A stretch of DNA of 64,000 bases. Source: Campylobacter iguaniorum. Its GTDB lineage: Bacteria > Campylobacterota > Campylobacteria > Campylobacterales > Campylobacteraceae. Location of the stretch: contig NZ_CP009043.1 in assembly GCF_000736415.1 (NCBI RefSeq), forward strand, positions 1 through 64,000, given 5' to 3'. Below, in pieces: positions 40,760 through 48,668 of this stretch. Position 1 is the stretch's first letter. Every line of letters starts with the position of its first letter. The translations under genes were made by a program, and so were the position numbers. Below the pieces are notes generated by a model that was given only the letters and a program-made list of their open reading frames with translations, had not been told where the DNA came from and did not search any database.

Positions 40760-41482
40760 ATGGATTTAATAATAGTAACAGGTTCATCTAAGGGTTTGGG
40801 TTTTTCTATTTGTAAAAGATTATTGGAATCTAATTATATGGTGGTTGGAATAGCAAGAACTAAAAGTGAAGAATTTTTAAATTTGCAAAAAGCTTATCCT
40901 AAAGAGCTATTTTATAAAGAATATGATTTTAATAATACGGCAAATATACAGTTGCTTGTAAGAGAAATAACTAAAGAATATGGGAATATTTACGGACTGA
41001 TAAATAATGCAGCATTGGGATATGATGGTATTTTAGGAACGATGCATGAAAGCCAAATATCGGAGCTTATAAGGGTAAATATTGAAGCGCCAATTATTCT
41101 TACAAAATACGTGAGTCGTTCTATGATTATGAAATTTAGAGGGAGGATTATCAATATTGGATCCATTATAGGGAATACTGGATTTAATGGATTATCTGTT
41201 TATGGAGCTACAAAAGCTTCAATGCAAGGATTTACAAGATCATTAGCTAGGGAATTAGGTAAAGCAAATATTACCGTGAATACTATAGCTCCAGGATATA
41301 TGCAAACTGCAATGACAAGTAAACTTCAAGGTCAGAAGTTAGAAAGTATTAAAAGAAGATCTCCATTAGGACACCTTGTTACGGTTGATGATGTGGCTGG
41401 ATCGGTGCTATTTTTGTTATCAGATGATGCTAAAAATATTACAGGAACCATAATTACAGTAGATGCCGGAAGTGTATCATGA
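40760..41482 (+). CDS. Short-chain dehydrogenase/reductase, FabG-like
   Basis: The 240-residue SDR has the NAD(P) motif TGSSKGLGFSI, NNAALG, and the catalytic YGATKAS near residue 148, and ends in the GTIITVDAGS pattern of 3-oxoacyl-ACP reductases. In this context it may reduce a 3-oxoacyl group bound to the local ACP, giving a hydroxyacyl substituent; this is inference. It starts 1 bp after the ligase stop and overlaps the GNAT gene by 4 bp. Confidence 0.87.
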   Translation: MDLIIVTGSSKGLGFSICKRLLESNYMVVGIARTKSEEFLNLQKAYPKELFYKEYDFNNTANIQLLVREITKEYGNIYGLINNAALGYDGILGTMHESQISELIRVNIEAPIILTKYVSRSMIMKFRGRIINIGSIIGNTGFNGLSVYGATKASMQGFTRSLARELGKANITVNTIAPGYMQTAMTSKLQGQKLESIKRRSPLGHLVTVDDVAGSVLFLLSDDAKNITGTIITVDAGSVS

Positions 41483-42288
41483 AAATAGAGTATCTAATAC
41501 TAAAGAGCAAAGAAGAAAAAAATTATTACAAATATGATATTCAAAGAAATTTTTCTGATGTTTATCACAAAGAGTTAAAAGATGATCAATGGGAACATCA
41601 ATTTATAAATTCACCATATAATGATACGGCTTTATTTTTGGCAAAAGATATTGATAATAATTTAATAGTCGGAACTTCTCTTATGATTTTGCAAAAATAT
41701 GCTACAAAAGAAAAAGAGGGTAATTTTTATCTTTTTACTACTTCTATGGTAATAAAAGAGTATAGGAATAGAGGAATTTATGTACAATTGTTAAAACTAC
41801 AAAAAGAATATGCGCAAAAAAATAATGTAGATTTTATTTTGGCGTTTCCCAATAAATTAGCCTATCCATGTTTAAAGTTATTTGGTGGATTTAAGGATAT
41901 AAAAAAGATAAAATTAATAAGGACAAATTTAGAAAATGTAAATTTAAATAGCTTTGAAAGCAGCTTGGTGATTGATAAAGAGATGCTTAAGTGGAGATTT
42001 GAACATAAAAATTATCTATTTTGTGTAAGAGATAATAAGATAATAATTTTCAAAAAATTTGAAAATGCATATGATATTTTGGCGGTATTGGATTATATAA
42101 ATTTTGACCATAATCTAATGCAAGCAAATATTTGTGACCTATCAGTTGTAAATATTTTAGAGTTTAATGCAAAAAATGATAATAATATAGAAGTAATAGA
42201 TACGATTAATGCAACCTATTTGCCTATACAAAGTGATTTTGATTATTCCAAAATTTACATAAATTTACTTATGTCGGATGTATTTTGA
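41479..42288 (+). CDS. GNAT-family acyltransferase
   Basis: The 269-residue protein has a GNAT core: the cofactor-binding loop appears as EYRNRGIYVQLLKLQKEYA near residue 94, followed by FILAFPNKLAYPCLKLFGGF. It probably transfers an acyl group, from CoA or the local ACP, onto an amino sugar. The C-terminal hundred residues are less conserved. The ATG overlaps the reductase stop (ATGA). Confidence 0.75.
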   Translation: MKIEYLILKSKEEKNYYKYDIQRNFSDVYHKELKDDQWEHQFINSPYNDTALFLAKDIDNNLIVGTSLMILQKYATKEKEGNFYLFTTSMVIKEYRNRGIYVQLLKLQKEYAQKNNVDFILAFPNKLAYPCLKLFGGFKDIKKIKLIRTNLENVNLNSFESSLVIDKEMLKWRFEHKNYLFCVRDNKIIIFKKFENAYDILAVLDYINFDHNLMQANICDLSVVNILEFNAKNDNNIEVIDTINATYLPIQSDFDYSKIYINLLMSDVF

Positions 42289-43451
42289 TGAAAAAAATAT
42301 TAGCTTTTACATCTATTCGTTCAGATTATGATTTGTTATCACCTTTATATAAATTACTAGATAAAGATGAAGATATAGATTTTAAAATTATAGTTAGTGG
42401 TGCTCATTTATCTCCAAATTTTGGATATAGTGTGCAAGAGATAAAAAAAGATGGTTTCGATATTTTGTTAGAAATAGAGACATTGTTGAGTTCGGATACA
42501 AATTTATCTAGATTAAAAAGTGCAAGTTTGTTGTTGCAAAATAGCCTAGAAACTATTGCAAAATTTAATCCTGACGTACTCATTTATGCCGGAGATAGAG
42601 AAGATGTACTTATATACTCTATGATAGGTGGATATCTTGGTATTCCTACATTACATTTTTTTTCTGGAGATCATGCAGAAGATGGCTATATTGATAATCC
42701 TATAAGACACGCAACTTCTAAGCTTTCGACTGCTCATTTCGTCACGTTAGAACAGCATAAAAAAAGACTGATTAGGCTTGGCGAAGAGGAGAATAGGATA
42801 TTTGTCATAGGAAATATATCTCTAGATAAATTTGAAGATTTTAAACCAATAAATAGGAGTGAAATTAAAAACTACTTTGGTATAAAAAATGGTTTTGATA
42901 ATTTTGCTTTAATGATATTTCACCCCATTACTTCTGAACTAGCGTTAGTGGATGAGTATTTTGAGAATATTTTATTAAATTTAAAAGATAGAAAAATAGA
43001 TACATTTGTAAGTTATCCAAATATTGATCAAGGAAATACTAAACTTCTTAAAGTTATTGATAAATATAAAAATGATAAAAATTTTATTTTTTATAAAAAT
43101 TTAGATAGAATTATGTTTATGTCTATTTATAAACAATCTAAATTTATAATAGGAAATTCGTCTTCTGGTGTGTGTGAAGCTGCTAGTTTTAAAATACCAG
43201 CAATAAATGTAGGATATAGACAGGTCGGAAGATACGCGGATAGAAATGTTATATTTTGCACTACCGATTATAATGATATAGGTAGAAGTATAGATACTGC
43301 TACATCTAAAGAATTTATAGGTAGTTTAAATAATCTTTTAAACTCTTATGGGGATGGCAAAAGTGCCACTAGGGCTTTTGATATTATTAAAAAAACAGAT
43401 TTTAAATCGACGATTGTGAAATCAATAGATCCATTAAAGGTAAATTTATAA
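42288..43451 (+). CDS. Divergent NeuC-like sugar 2-epimerase
   Basis: The 387-residue protein keeps the NeuC frame (FTSIRSDYDLLSPLYKLL, AGDREDVLIY, GNSSSGVCEAASFKIPAIN). The catalytic loop reads FFSGDHAEDGYIDNPIRHATSK instead of the usual HGGExTEGxxDEAIRH. It probably acts on a different NDP-sugar than LegG. ATG 42288 shares its A with the preceding TGA; TTG 42285 is less likely. Its last base overlaps the deacetylase ATG. Confidence 0.8.
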   Translation: MKKILAFTSIRSDYDLLSPLYKLLDKDEDIDFKIIVSGAHLSPNFGYSVQEIKKDGFDILLEIETLLSSDTNLSRLKSASLLLQNSLETIAKFNPDVLIYAGDREDVLIYSMIGGYLGIPTLHFFSGDHAEDGYIDNPIRHATSKLSTAHFVTLEQHKKRLIRLGEEENRIFVIGNISLDKFEDFKPINRSEIKNYFGIKNGFDNFALMIFHPITSELALVDEYFENILLNLKDRKIDTFVSYPNIDQGNTKLLKVIDKYKNDKNFIFYKNLDRIMFMSIYKQSKFIIGNSSSGVCEAASFKIPAINVGYRQVGRYADRNVIFCTTDYNDIGRSIDTATSKEFIGSLNNLLNSYGDGKSATRAFDIIKKTDFKSTIVKSIDPLKVNL

Positions 43452-44137
43452 TGAAAAATAAAATTTTAGTCATAGCGGTTCATCCGGATGACGAAACTTT
43501 AGGTTGTGGTGGGACATTGCTAAGACACAAAGCAAATGGTGATGAGATTCACTGGCTGATTTGTACCAGCATAGATCAAAATCATAGTTATTACACTGCA
43601 AGAGAACAAGAAATAAAAGAAGTTGCTAAAGCATATAAATTTGATAGTGTTATAAATTTAGGGTTAAATACTATGCGAGTTGATGAGTATAGTATGAGTG
43701 AGTTGATAACCAGTATTTCTAAAGTGATGAATGATATCAAGCCAGATACTATTTATTTGCCATTTAAAGGCGATGTGCATAGCGATCATCGTAAGATATT
43801 TGAAGCTGCTTATAGCTGTACTAAATCATTTCGTTATCCATTTATAAGGCGAATTTATATGATGGAGACTTTGAGCGAGACAGAATTTGCTCCAAGTACA
43901 AAAGAAGATAGTTTTATACCAAATGTTTTTGTAGATATATCCGAGTTTATAGAAAAAAAATGCAAGATTATGCAAATTTTTAAAAGTGAAGTAGCTACAG
44001 CTCCATTTCCTAGAAGTATAGAAAACATAAAAGCTCTTGCGACATTTAGAGGCTGTACTTTAGGGGGGGGGTATATAGGTTGTGACAAATCTATATACGC
44101 AGAGAGCTTCGTTCTCATTAAAGAAAGGCAGATATAG
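43451..44137 (+). CDS. PIG-L/LmbE family sugar N-deacetylase, phase-variable
   Basis: The 228-residue zinc enzyme has the metal motif AVHPDDETLGCGG near residue 10 and the third ligand in FKGDVHSDHRKIFEA near 112. The family removes N-acetyl groups from GlcNAc-like moieties. Here it may expose an amine on a nonulosonate precursor for new acyl or formyl groups. A G9 tract (44063-44071) in the last tenth of the gene is in frame. Single-base shifts end the protein at 44076-44078 or at 44083-44085, right beside the open NeuC frame. Confidence 0.83.
   Translation: MKNKILVIAVHPDDETLGCGGTLLRHKANGDEIHWLICTSIDQNHSYYTAREQEIKEVAKAYKFDSVINLGLNTMRVDEYSMSELITSISKVMNDIKPDTIYLPFKGDVHSDHRKIFEAAYSCTKSFRYPFIRRIYMMETLSETEFAPSTKEDSFIPNVFVDISEFIEKKCKIMQIFKSEVATAPFPRSIENIKALATFRGCTLGGGYIGCDKSIYAESFVLIKERQI
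44063..44071 (+). repeat. G9 tract near the end of the deacetylase gene
   Basis: Nine G encode GlyGlyGly near residue 205-207. G8 leads to TAG at 44076 and G10 to TGA at 44083, overlapping a GTG (44082) that is in frame with the downstream NeuC gene. State: in frame. Confidence 0.9.
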
Positions 44138-44147
44138 CAAAAAGATT

Positions 44148-45293
44148 ATGGTAGTCACTGGGACTAGAGCAGAGTATGGACTGCTTTATTGGCTTATAAA
44201 GGGTATTGAAAAAAGTGATGATTTAGAGTTACAACTCATCGTAACTGGAGCGCATTTAGAAGAGTGTTTTGGCTACACTTATAAAGAAATAGAGAAAGAT
44301 TTCCCAAATTTTGATAAAATTCCACTTGATCTAAAAAACGATGATGAAAGCAGTATTTGTCATTCTATGGGTTTGGCTACTCAGCGATTTGGGGATAAGC
44401 TTAAAACTCTAAAACCAGATATTTTAGTGGTTTTAGGTGACAGGTATGAAATGTTATCTACTGCTATAGCAGGAATGATTTATGGAATACCTATCGCGCA
44501 CATTCACGGTGGAGAAAAGACTGAAGGTGCATTTGATGAAGCCATTCGCCACTCCATAACCAAAATGAGCCATCTACATTTTGTGGCTACAGATGAGTAT
44601 GCAAGGCGTGTTATCCAGCTAGGAGAAGAGCCAAGTAGGGTATATAATGTAGGTGGAATGGGTATAGAAAATATAAAAAGACTAAATTTACTCTCAAAAG
44701 ATGAGTTTGAAAAATCTATAAATTTCAAACTAAATCAAAAAAATATACTAGTTACATTTCATCCAGTTACATTAGAAAAAGAATCGGCAAAAGAGCAATT
44801 TAGCGAGCTTTTAAACGCACTTGATGAGCTAAATGATACAAATATAATTTTCACAAAAGCCAACGCTGACACTGGTGGAAAAATCATAAATGAAATGATA
44901 GATGAATACGTAGCTAAAAACTCAAACAAATCAATATCTTTTGCCTCATTAGGGCAGCTTAGATATTTAAGTGCGTTAAAATACGTGGATATGGTAGTAG
45001 GAAATAGCTCAAGTGGATTAAGTGAAGCTCCAAGTTTTAAAATAGCTACTATAAATATAGGAGATCGCCAAAAAGGTCGCATAAAAGCAAGTAGTGTAAT
45101 AGACTGCGAGCCTTATAAGCTAAGCATACAAAATGCAATAAAACAAGCCTACACAAAAGAATTCAGACAAATACTAAAAAACACAACCAATCCTTATGGC
45201 AATGGAAATGCTAGTAAAAAGATTATAGAAGTATTAAAAAAGGTAAATTTGGATAATATTCTAAAAAAGAAATTTTGGGATATAGGAGAATAG
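44148..45293 (+). CDS. UDP-sugar 2-epimerase (hydrolysing), NeuC/LegG family, copy 2
   Basis: The N-terminal third (MVVTGTRAEYGLLYWLIKG to HIHGGEKTEGAFDEA) differs clearly from copy 1 at 37037, while the remaining 250 residues are almost identical. This mosaic suggests duplication or gene conversion. The different N-terminal domain may change sugar specificity. ATG 44148 aligns with residue 5 of copy 1; the frame is open back to GTG 44082. It is 10 bp after the deacetylase stop and abuts the HisF-like gene. Confidence 0.85.
   Translation: MVVTGTRAEYGLLYWLIKGIEKSDDLELQLIVTGAHLEECFGYTYKEIEKDFPNFDKIPLDLKNDDESSICHSMGLATQRFGDKLKTLKPDILVVLGDRYEMLSTAIAGMIYGIPIAHIHGGEKTEGAFDEAIRHSITKMSHLHFVATDEYARRVIQLGEEPSRVYNVGGMGIENIKRLNLLSKDEFEKSINFKLNQKNILVTFHPVTLEKESAKEQFSELLNALDELNDTNIIFTKANADTGGKIINEMIDEYVAKNSNKSISFASLGQLRYLSALKYVDMVVGNSSSGLSEAPSFKIATINIGDRQKGRIKASSVIDCEPYKLSIQNAIKQAYTKEFRQILKNTTNPYGNGNASKKIIEVLKKVNLDNILKKKFWDIGE
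44535..45286 (+). repeat. Direct repeat, copy 2 (neuC 3' region)
   Basis: This is the partner of 37436-38187, in the same orientation 7099 bp downstream. Recombination between the copies would delete about 7.1 kb and leave one hybrid NeuC gene. Confidence 0.92.
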
Positions 45294-46049
45294 ATGCGAA
45301 CAAGAATAATTGCGAAGCTTGACGTAAAACCACCATACGTTGTAAAGCCAGTATATTTTGATGGGTTAAGAAAAATTGGTTTATCATCAATGTTAGCCAA
45401 GAAGTACTATGAGCAAGGTGCAGATGAGATAGTGTATATAGATATAGTTGCATCTTTATATCAAAGAGAGATTATTTTATCCGATATAAAGCAAACTGCA
45501 AATGAGATTTTAGTTCCTTTTGCAATAGGGGGGGGGGTTACATCTATAGATGATATTTCATCTATATTTAGATCTGGTGGCGATAAGGTCATTATAAATA
45601 CATATGCTATACAAAATAATCCGCAAATAATAAATCAAGCTTCAGAAATTTTTGGCAATCAATCGATAATTATAAATATCGAAGCAAAAAAATGGGATAA
45701 TTGGTATGAATGCTACAGCGATGGTGGAAAAATTCAAACAGGAAAAAATGTAATATCATGGGTTAAAGAAGTTGAACAAAGAGGTGCTGGAGAAATAATA
45801 CTTCAATCTGTAGATAACGATGGCATACAAAAGGGCTTTAATAAAGAACTTGCAAAAATGGTAGTTGATGCTGTAAATATACCAGTGATAGTTGCAAGTG
45901 GTGCTGGTAGTTTAGAAGATATCTATAACTTAATTACTTATGCCAATCCTAGTGGAGTAGCGATTTCTAGCGTCTTGCACTATAATAAATATACTATCAA
46001 CGATATCAAGGATTATTTGTCTAAACATGGTATAGAGGTATTTAGATGA
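45294..46049 (+). CDS. HisF-like cyclase subunit for sugar acetamidino formation, phase-variable
   Basis: The 251-residue TIM barrel is a HisF paralogue (KLDVKPPYVVKPVYFDG, GGKIQTGKNVISWVKEVE, VASGAGSLEDI). Such proteins with HisH partners channel ammonia to sugar amidotransferases rather than making histidine. The HisF Asp130 position appears as Glu (INIEAKK). A G10 tract encodes the phosphate-binding IGGGV motif itself (45528-45537), in frame. ATG follows the NeuC stop directly and the end overlaps the HisH-like gene (ATGA). Confidence 0.85.
   Translation: MRTRIIAKLDVKPPYVVKPVYFDGLRKIGLSSMLAKKYYEQGADEIVYIDIVASLYQREIILSDIKQTANEILVPFAIGGGVTSIDDISSIFRSGGDKVIINTYAIQNNPQIINQASEIFGNQSIIINIEAKKWDNWYECYSDGGKIQTGKNVISWVKEVEQRGAGEIILQSVDNDGIQKGFNKELAKMVVDAVNIPVIVASGAGSLEDIYNLITYANPSGVAISSVLHYNKYTINDIKDYLSKHGIEVFR
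45528..45537 (+). repeat. G10 tract in the HisF-like gene
   Basis: Ten G encode the conserved GlyGlyGly-Val loop at about residues 79-82. A frame change would remove two thirds of the barrel. State here: in frame. Confidence 0.9.
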
Positions 46050-46654
46050 GTAATATAATAGGAATTGTAGATTATGGAATAGCTGGAAATTTATATAGTA
46101 TTCAAAAAGCCATAGAACAAGCTGGAGGCCTTGTAAAAATTATCAGTAATGAGCAAGATTTTTATATAGTTGATAAAATAGTCTTGCCAGGTGTTGGTAG
46201 CTTTAAGGATGCAATGATAAGATTTAGTAAGGATAATTTTTTAGAAATCTTAAAAACATCTATTGCTATTAAGCCAACTTTAGGTATTTGCCTTGGTATG
46301 CAACTTCTTTGCAAATTTGGTTTTGAACATGGAAAAACTGATGGTTTGGGTATGATAAGTGGTGAAGTTCAGCCACTTTTGATTGATGAAAAATTACCTC
46401 ATATGGGATTTAATAAGATATGCGTGATAAAACCAAACAAGCTTTTAAAAGGAATAGAAAATGAAGAATTTTATTTTATGCATTCTTACGAAGTTATAAA
46501 CTTAGATAATGTGATAGCTACTACGAAATATGCAGATCGCTCTTTTGTATCTGCTATTTTAAAAGATAATATTTATGGTGTGCAGTTTCATCCTGAAAAA
46601 AGCAAAGAACCAGGGATTCAGCTATTTAGAAATTTTATTAGTCTAGGAGAATAA
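46046..46654 (+). CDS. HisH-like glutamine amidotransferase subunit
   Basis: The 202-residue class I amidotransferase has LPGVGSFKDAM, the nucleophile cysteine in LGICLGMQLL, and the His-Glu pair in GVQFHPEKS. It releases ammonia from glutamine for the neighbouring HisF-like and PP-loop proteins. It overlaps the HisF gene by 4 bp and lies 1 bp before the amidotransferase gene. Confidence 0.9.
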   Translation: MSNIIGIVDYGIAGNLYSIQKAIEQAGGLVKIISNEQDFYIVDKIVLPGVGSFKDAMIRFSKDNFLEILKTSIAIKPTLGICLGMQLLCKFGFEHGKTDGLGMISGEVQPLLIDEKLPHMGFNKICVIKPNKLLKGIENEEFYFMHSYEVINLDNVIATTKYADRSFVSAILKDNIYGVQFHPEKSKEPGIQLFRNFISLGE

Positions 46655-46655
46655 A

Positions 46656-47822
46656 ATGATATTACATAAAGATACTCAAAAAAGATATAATCTACCTACG
46701 GAGGTAAAATATTGTAAAAAGTGCACTATATCGAATCAAAGACCTAGAATCACTTTTAATGATGAAGGTGTATGCTCTGCTTGTCAATATGCAGATTTTA
46801 AGCAAAATAAAATTGATTGGGTTTTAAGAGATAAAGAGCTTAAGGAATTATGTGATAGATTTAGAAAAAATGATGGCTCGTACGACGTTATAGTCCCATC
46901 AAGCGGGGGCAAGGACAGCAGCTTTGTTGCTTATCAACTTAAATACAAATATGGTATGAATCCATTAACGGTTACTTGGTCTCCCCATATTTGGAGCAAA
47001 GATGGTTTTAATAATTTTCAATCGCATATTCATATTGGTGGGTTCGATAATGTGCTTGGAACACCAAATGGAATTATTCATAGAAAACTTACAAAAATAT
47101 CATTTGAAGTCTTGGGCGATCCATTTCAACCATTTATATATGGACAGTCAAATTTTCCAATGCAAATGGCTTTAAAACATAATGTTTCACTTATAATGTA
47201 TGGTGAAAATGGTGAAGTTGAGTATGGTGGCAGTATGAAAAATGCCTTTAAACCAAATCGTGATTATAAGATAGATCATAAAGCGCATTATTTTTCCGGA
47301 TTAGCTCCAGAGGATTTATTACAGTACGGTATAAATTCAAATGATATTTTACCTTATATGGCACCAGAAGATGAATTATTAGATAAGCTTGGTCTAGAAA
47401 TTCATTTTTTTGGATACTATAAAAAGTGGATTCCGCAAGAGTTATATTATCATGCTGTTGAGCATACTGGTTTTAAGCCTAGATTTTGTAGAAACGAAGG
47501 TACATATTCTAAGTATGCATCTTTAGATGATGAAATAGATGGGTTTCATTACTATCTTTCATATATCAAATTTGGTTTAGGCAGAGCGACTTCTGATACT
47601 GCACATGAGATTAGAGATGGACATATTACTAGAGATGAAGGTATTAAACTTGTTAAAAGATTTGATGGGGAATTCCCAATGTTGCATTTCAAGACATTTT
47701 TGGAGTATTGTGATATAACCGAGGAATATTATTATGATATTATTGATAGTTGGAGATCTCCACATTTATGGGAAAATAGATATGGAAAGTGGAAGTTAAA
47801 AAAACCTATTTGGGAAAGATAA
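46656..47822 (+). CDS. N-acetyl sugar amidotransferase (PtmG/WbpG family)
   Basis: The 388-residue PP-loop enzyme adenylates and amidates an N-acetyl group, giving an acetamidino substituent. It has paired cysteines CKKC and CSAC near residues 22 and 45, probably a metal site, and the PP-loop VPSSGGKDSS near 83. With HisF/HisH partners next to it this is the WbpG-HisH2-HisF2 arrangement. The adjacent methyltransferase makes it a good PtmG candidate, which in C. jejuni makes legionaminic acid amidino forms. Confidence 0.87.
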   Translation: MILHKDTQKRYNLPTEVKYCKKCTISNQRPRITFNDEGVCSACQYADFKQNKIDWVLRDKELKELCDRFRKNDGSYDVIVPSSGGKDSSFVAYQLKYKYGMNPLTVTWSPHIWSKDGFNNFQSHIHIGGFDNVLGTPNGIIHRKLTKISFEVLGDPFQPFIYGQSNFPMQMALKHNVSLIMYGENGEVEYGGSMKNAFKPNRDYKIDHKAHYFSGLAPEDLLQYGINSNDILPYMAPEDELLDKLGLEIHFFGYYKKWIPQELYYHAVEHTGFKPRFCRNEGTYSKYASLDDEIDGFHYYLSYIKFGLGRATSDTAHEIRDGHITRDEGIKLVKRFDGEFPMLHFKTFLEYCDITEEYYYDIIDSWRSPHLWENRYGKWKLKKPIWER

Positions 47823-47873
47823 TATAAAATGATATTATTTTTTGTATTTAAAGATATTTTTAAAGAATATCTG

Positions 47874-47879
47874 TATAAT
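47874..47879 (+). promoter_or_regulatory. -10 box before the methyltransferase gene
   Basis: TATAAT preceded by ATCTG lies 48 bp before the ATG at 47927 in a 104-bp AT-rich spacer. This suggests independent transcription of the methyltransferase. Confidence 0.5.
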
Positions 47880-47926
47880 AGTTTTTTGCTTAAATGCAAA
47901 ATATAAAATATTTTTAAGGAACAAAA

Positions 47927-48646
47927 ATGAAGCATCAAGATTATATATATTTAAGTGAGGATTATTATAATAAACCAAAACAGATATTCTCTTATCTATT
48001 GGATTTATTGGAACAAAATTTAGGTAGTACCCCCCCCCCATTTTTCAAATCTAAAAAGCTATTAGATATAGGTTGTAGCAGGGGAGAGTTTTTATATTTT
48101 TGTAAAAAGAGTTTAAAATTTGATACAAATTTACTCTATGGGTTGGATTACAGCAGCAATCTTATAGACGAGGCTATAAAATTTGATGGGTTAAAGGGTG
48201 TAAATTTTAGTGTTGGTTCGGCTGAAAATTTTAACTTAAATACTCAGTTTGATATTGTTTTTATGACCGGTGTTTTATCATATTTTGATGATGTGTCAGA
48301 TACTATAAAATGTATAGATTCTCACTTATCTCCAAATGGCATAGCTATCATTACTGGTGGTTTTAACGACGCCGATGTAGATTTAATCACAAGATATAGA
48401 AACAATAGATATTTTAATACTTTTGAGCCTGGCTGGAATATGCACTCTATTCATACTATAAGAAAAATCTTAAAAACATACAAACTTGATATCATCGATA
48501 TTAAGACGTTTTATCTTTCATTTAATAGTATACCTCAAGAAGATCCATGCAGAAGTTGGAACATACAAACCGAAAATGGAGTTAAATTCACAAATGGTAT
48601 GAGTCTTTTGTATGATATAAGGTCACTTATTATAAAAAGAGTATAA
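47927..48646 (+). CDS. SAM-dependent methyltransferase, phase-variable (PtmH-like candidate)
   Basis: The 239-residue class I methyltransferase has the SAM motif LLDIGCSRGEFLYF near residue 44 and a post-motif FDIVFMTGVLSYFDD. Its place after the amidotransferase gene recalls C. jejuni PtmG/PtmH, where PtmH N-methylates the acetimidoyl group of legionaminic acid; this assignment rests on context. A C10 tract (48030-48039) just before the SAM motif encodes Thr-Pro-Pro-Pro and is in frame. AAGGAA precedes the ATG. Confidence 0.75.
   Translation: MKHQDYIYLSEDYYNKPKQIFSYLLDLLEQNLGSTPPPFFKSKKLLDIGCSRGEFLYFCKKSLKFDTNLLYGLDYSSNLIDEAIKFDGLKGVNFSVGSAENFNLNTQFDIVFMTGVLSYFDDVSDTIKCIDSHLSPNGIAIITGGFNDADVDLITRYRNNRYFNTFEPGWNMHSIHTIRKILKTYKLDIIDIKTFYLSFNSIPQEDPCRSWNIQTENGVKFTNGMSLLYDIRSLIIKRV
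48030..48039 (+). repeat. C10 tract in the methyltransferase gene
   Basis: Ten C encode ThrProProPro at about residues 35-38, upstream of the SAM-binding motif. Frame loss would remove the whole catalytic domain. State here: in frame. Confidence 0.9.
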
Positions 48647-48668
48647 CCGGGATTGACCCCGGTTTATT
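48645..48668. terminator. Bidirectional terminator between convergent genes
   Basis: AACCGGG (48645-48651) pairs with CCCGGTT (48658-48664), followed by TATTT. It overlaps the 3' ends of both the methyltransferase and the convergent pseA-like gene. Confidence 0.85.

Noticed and set aside
45294-46654. hisF and hisH as histidine biosynthesis genes
   Set aside because: No other his genes are nearby, and they adjoin a PP-loop sugar amidotransferase as in WbpG/PseA-type loci. The HisF-like protein also has a Glu at the usual Asp130 position and a switchable tract, which would be odd for an essential pathway.
46900-46920. Short G5 run in the PP-loop of the amidotransferase as a phase-variable tract
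   Set aside because: Five G is too short for frequent slippage; it simply encodes the SGGKDS motif.
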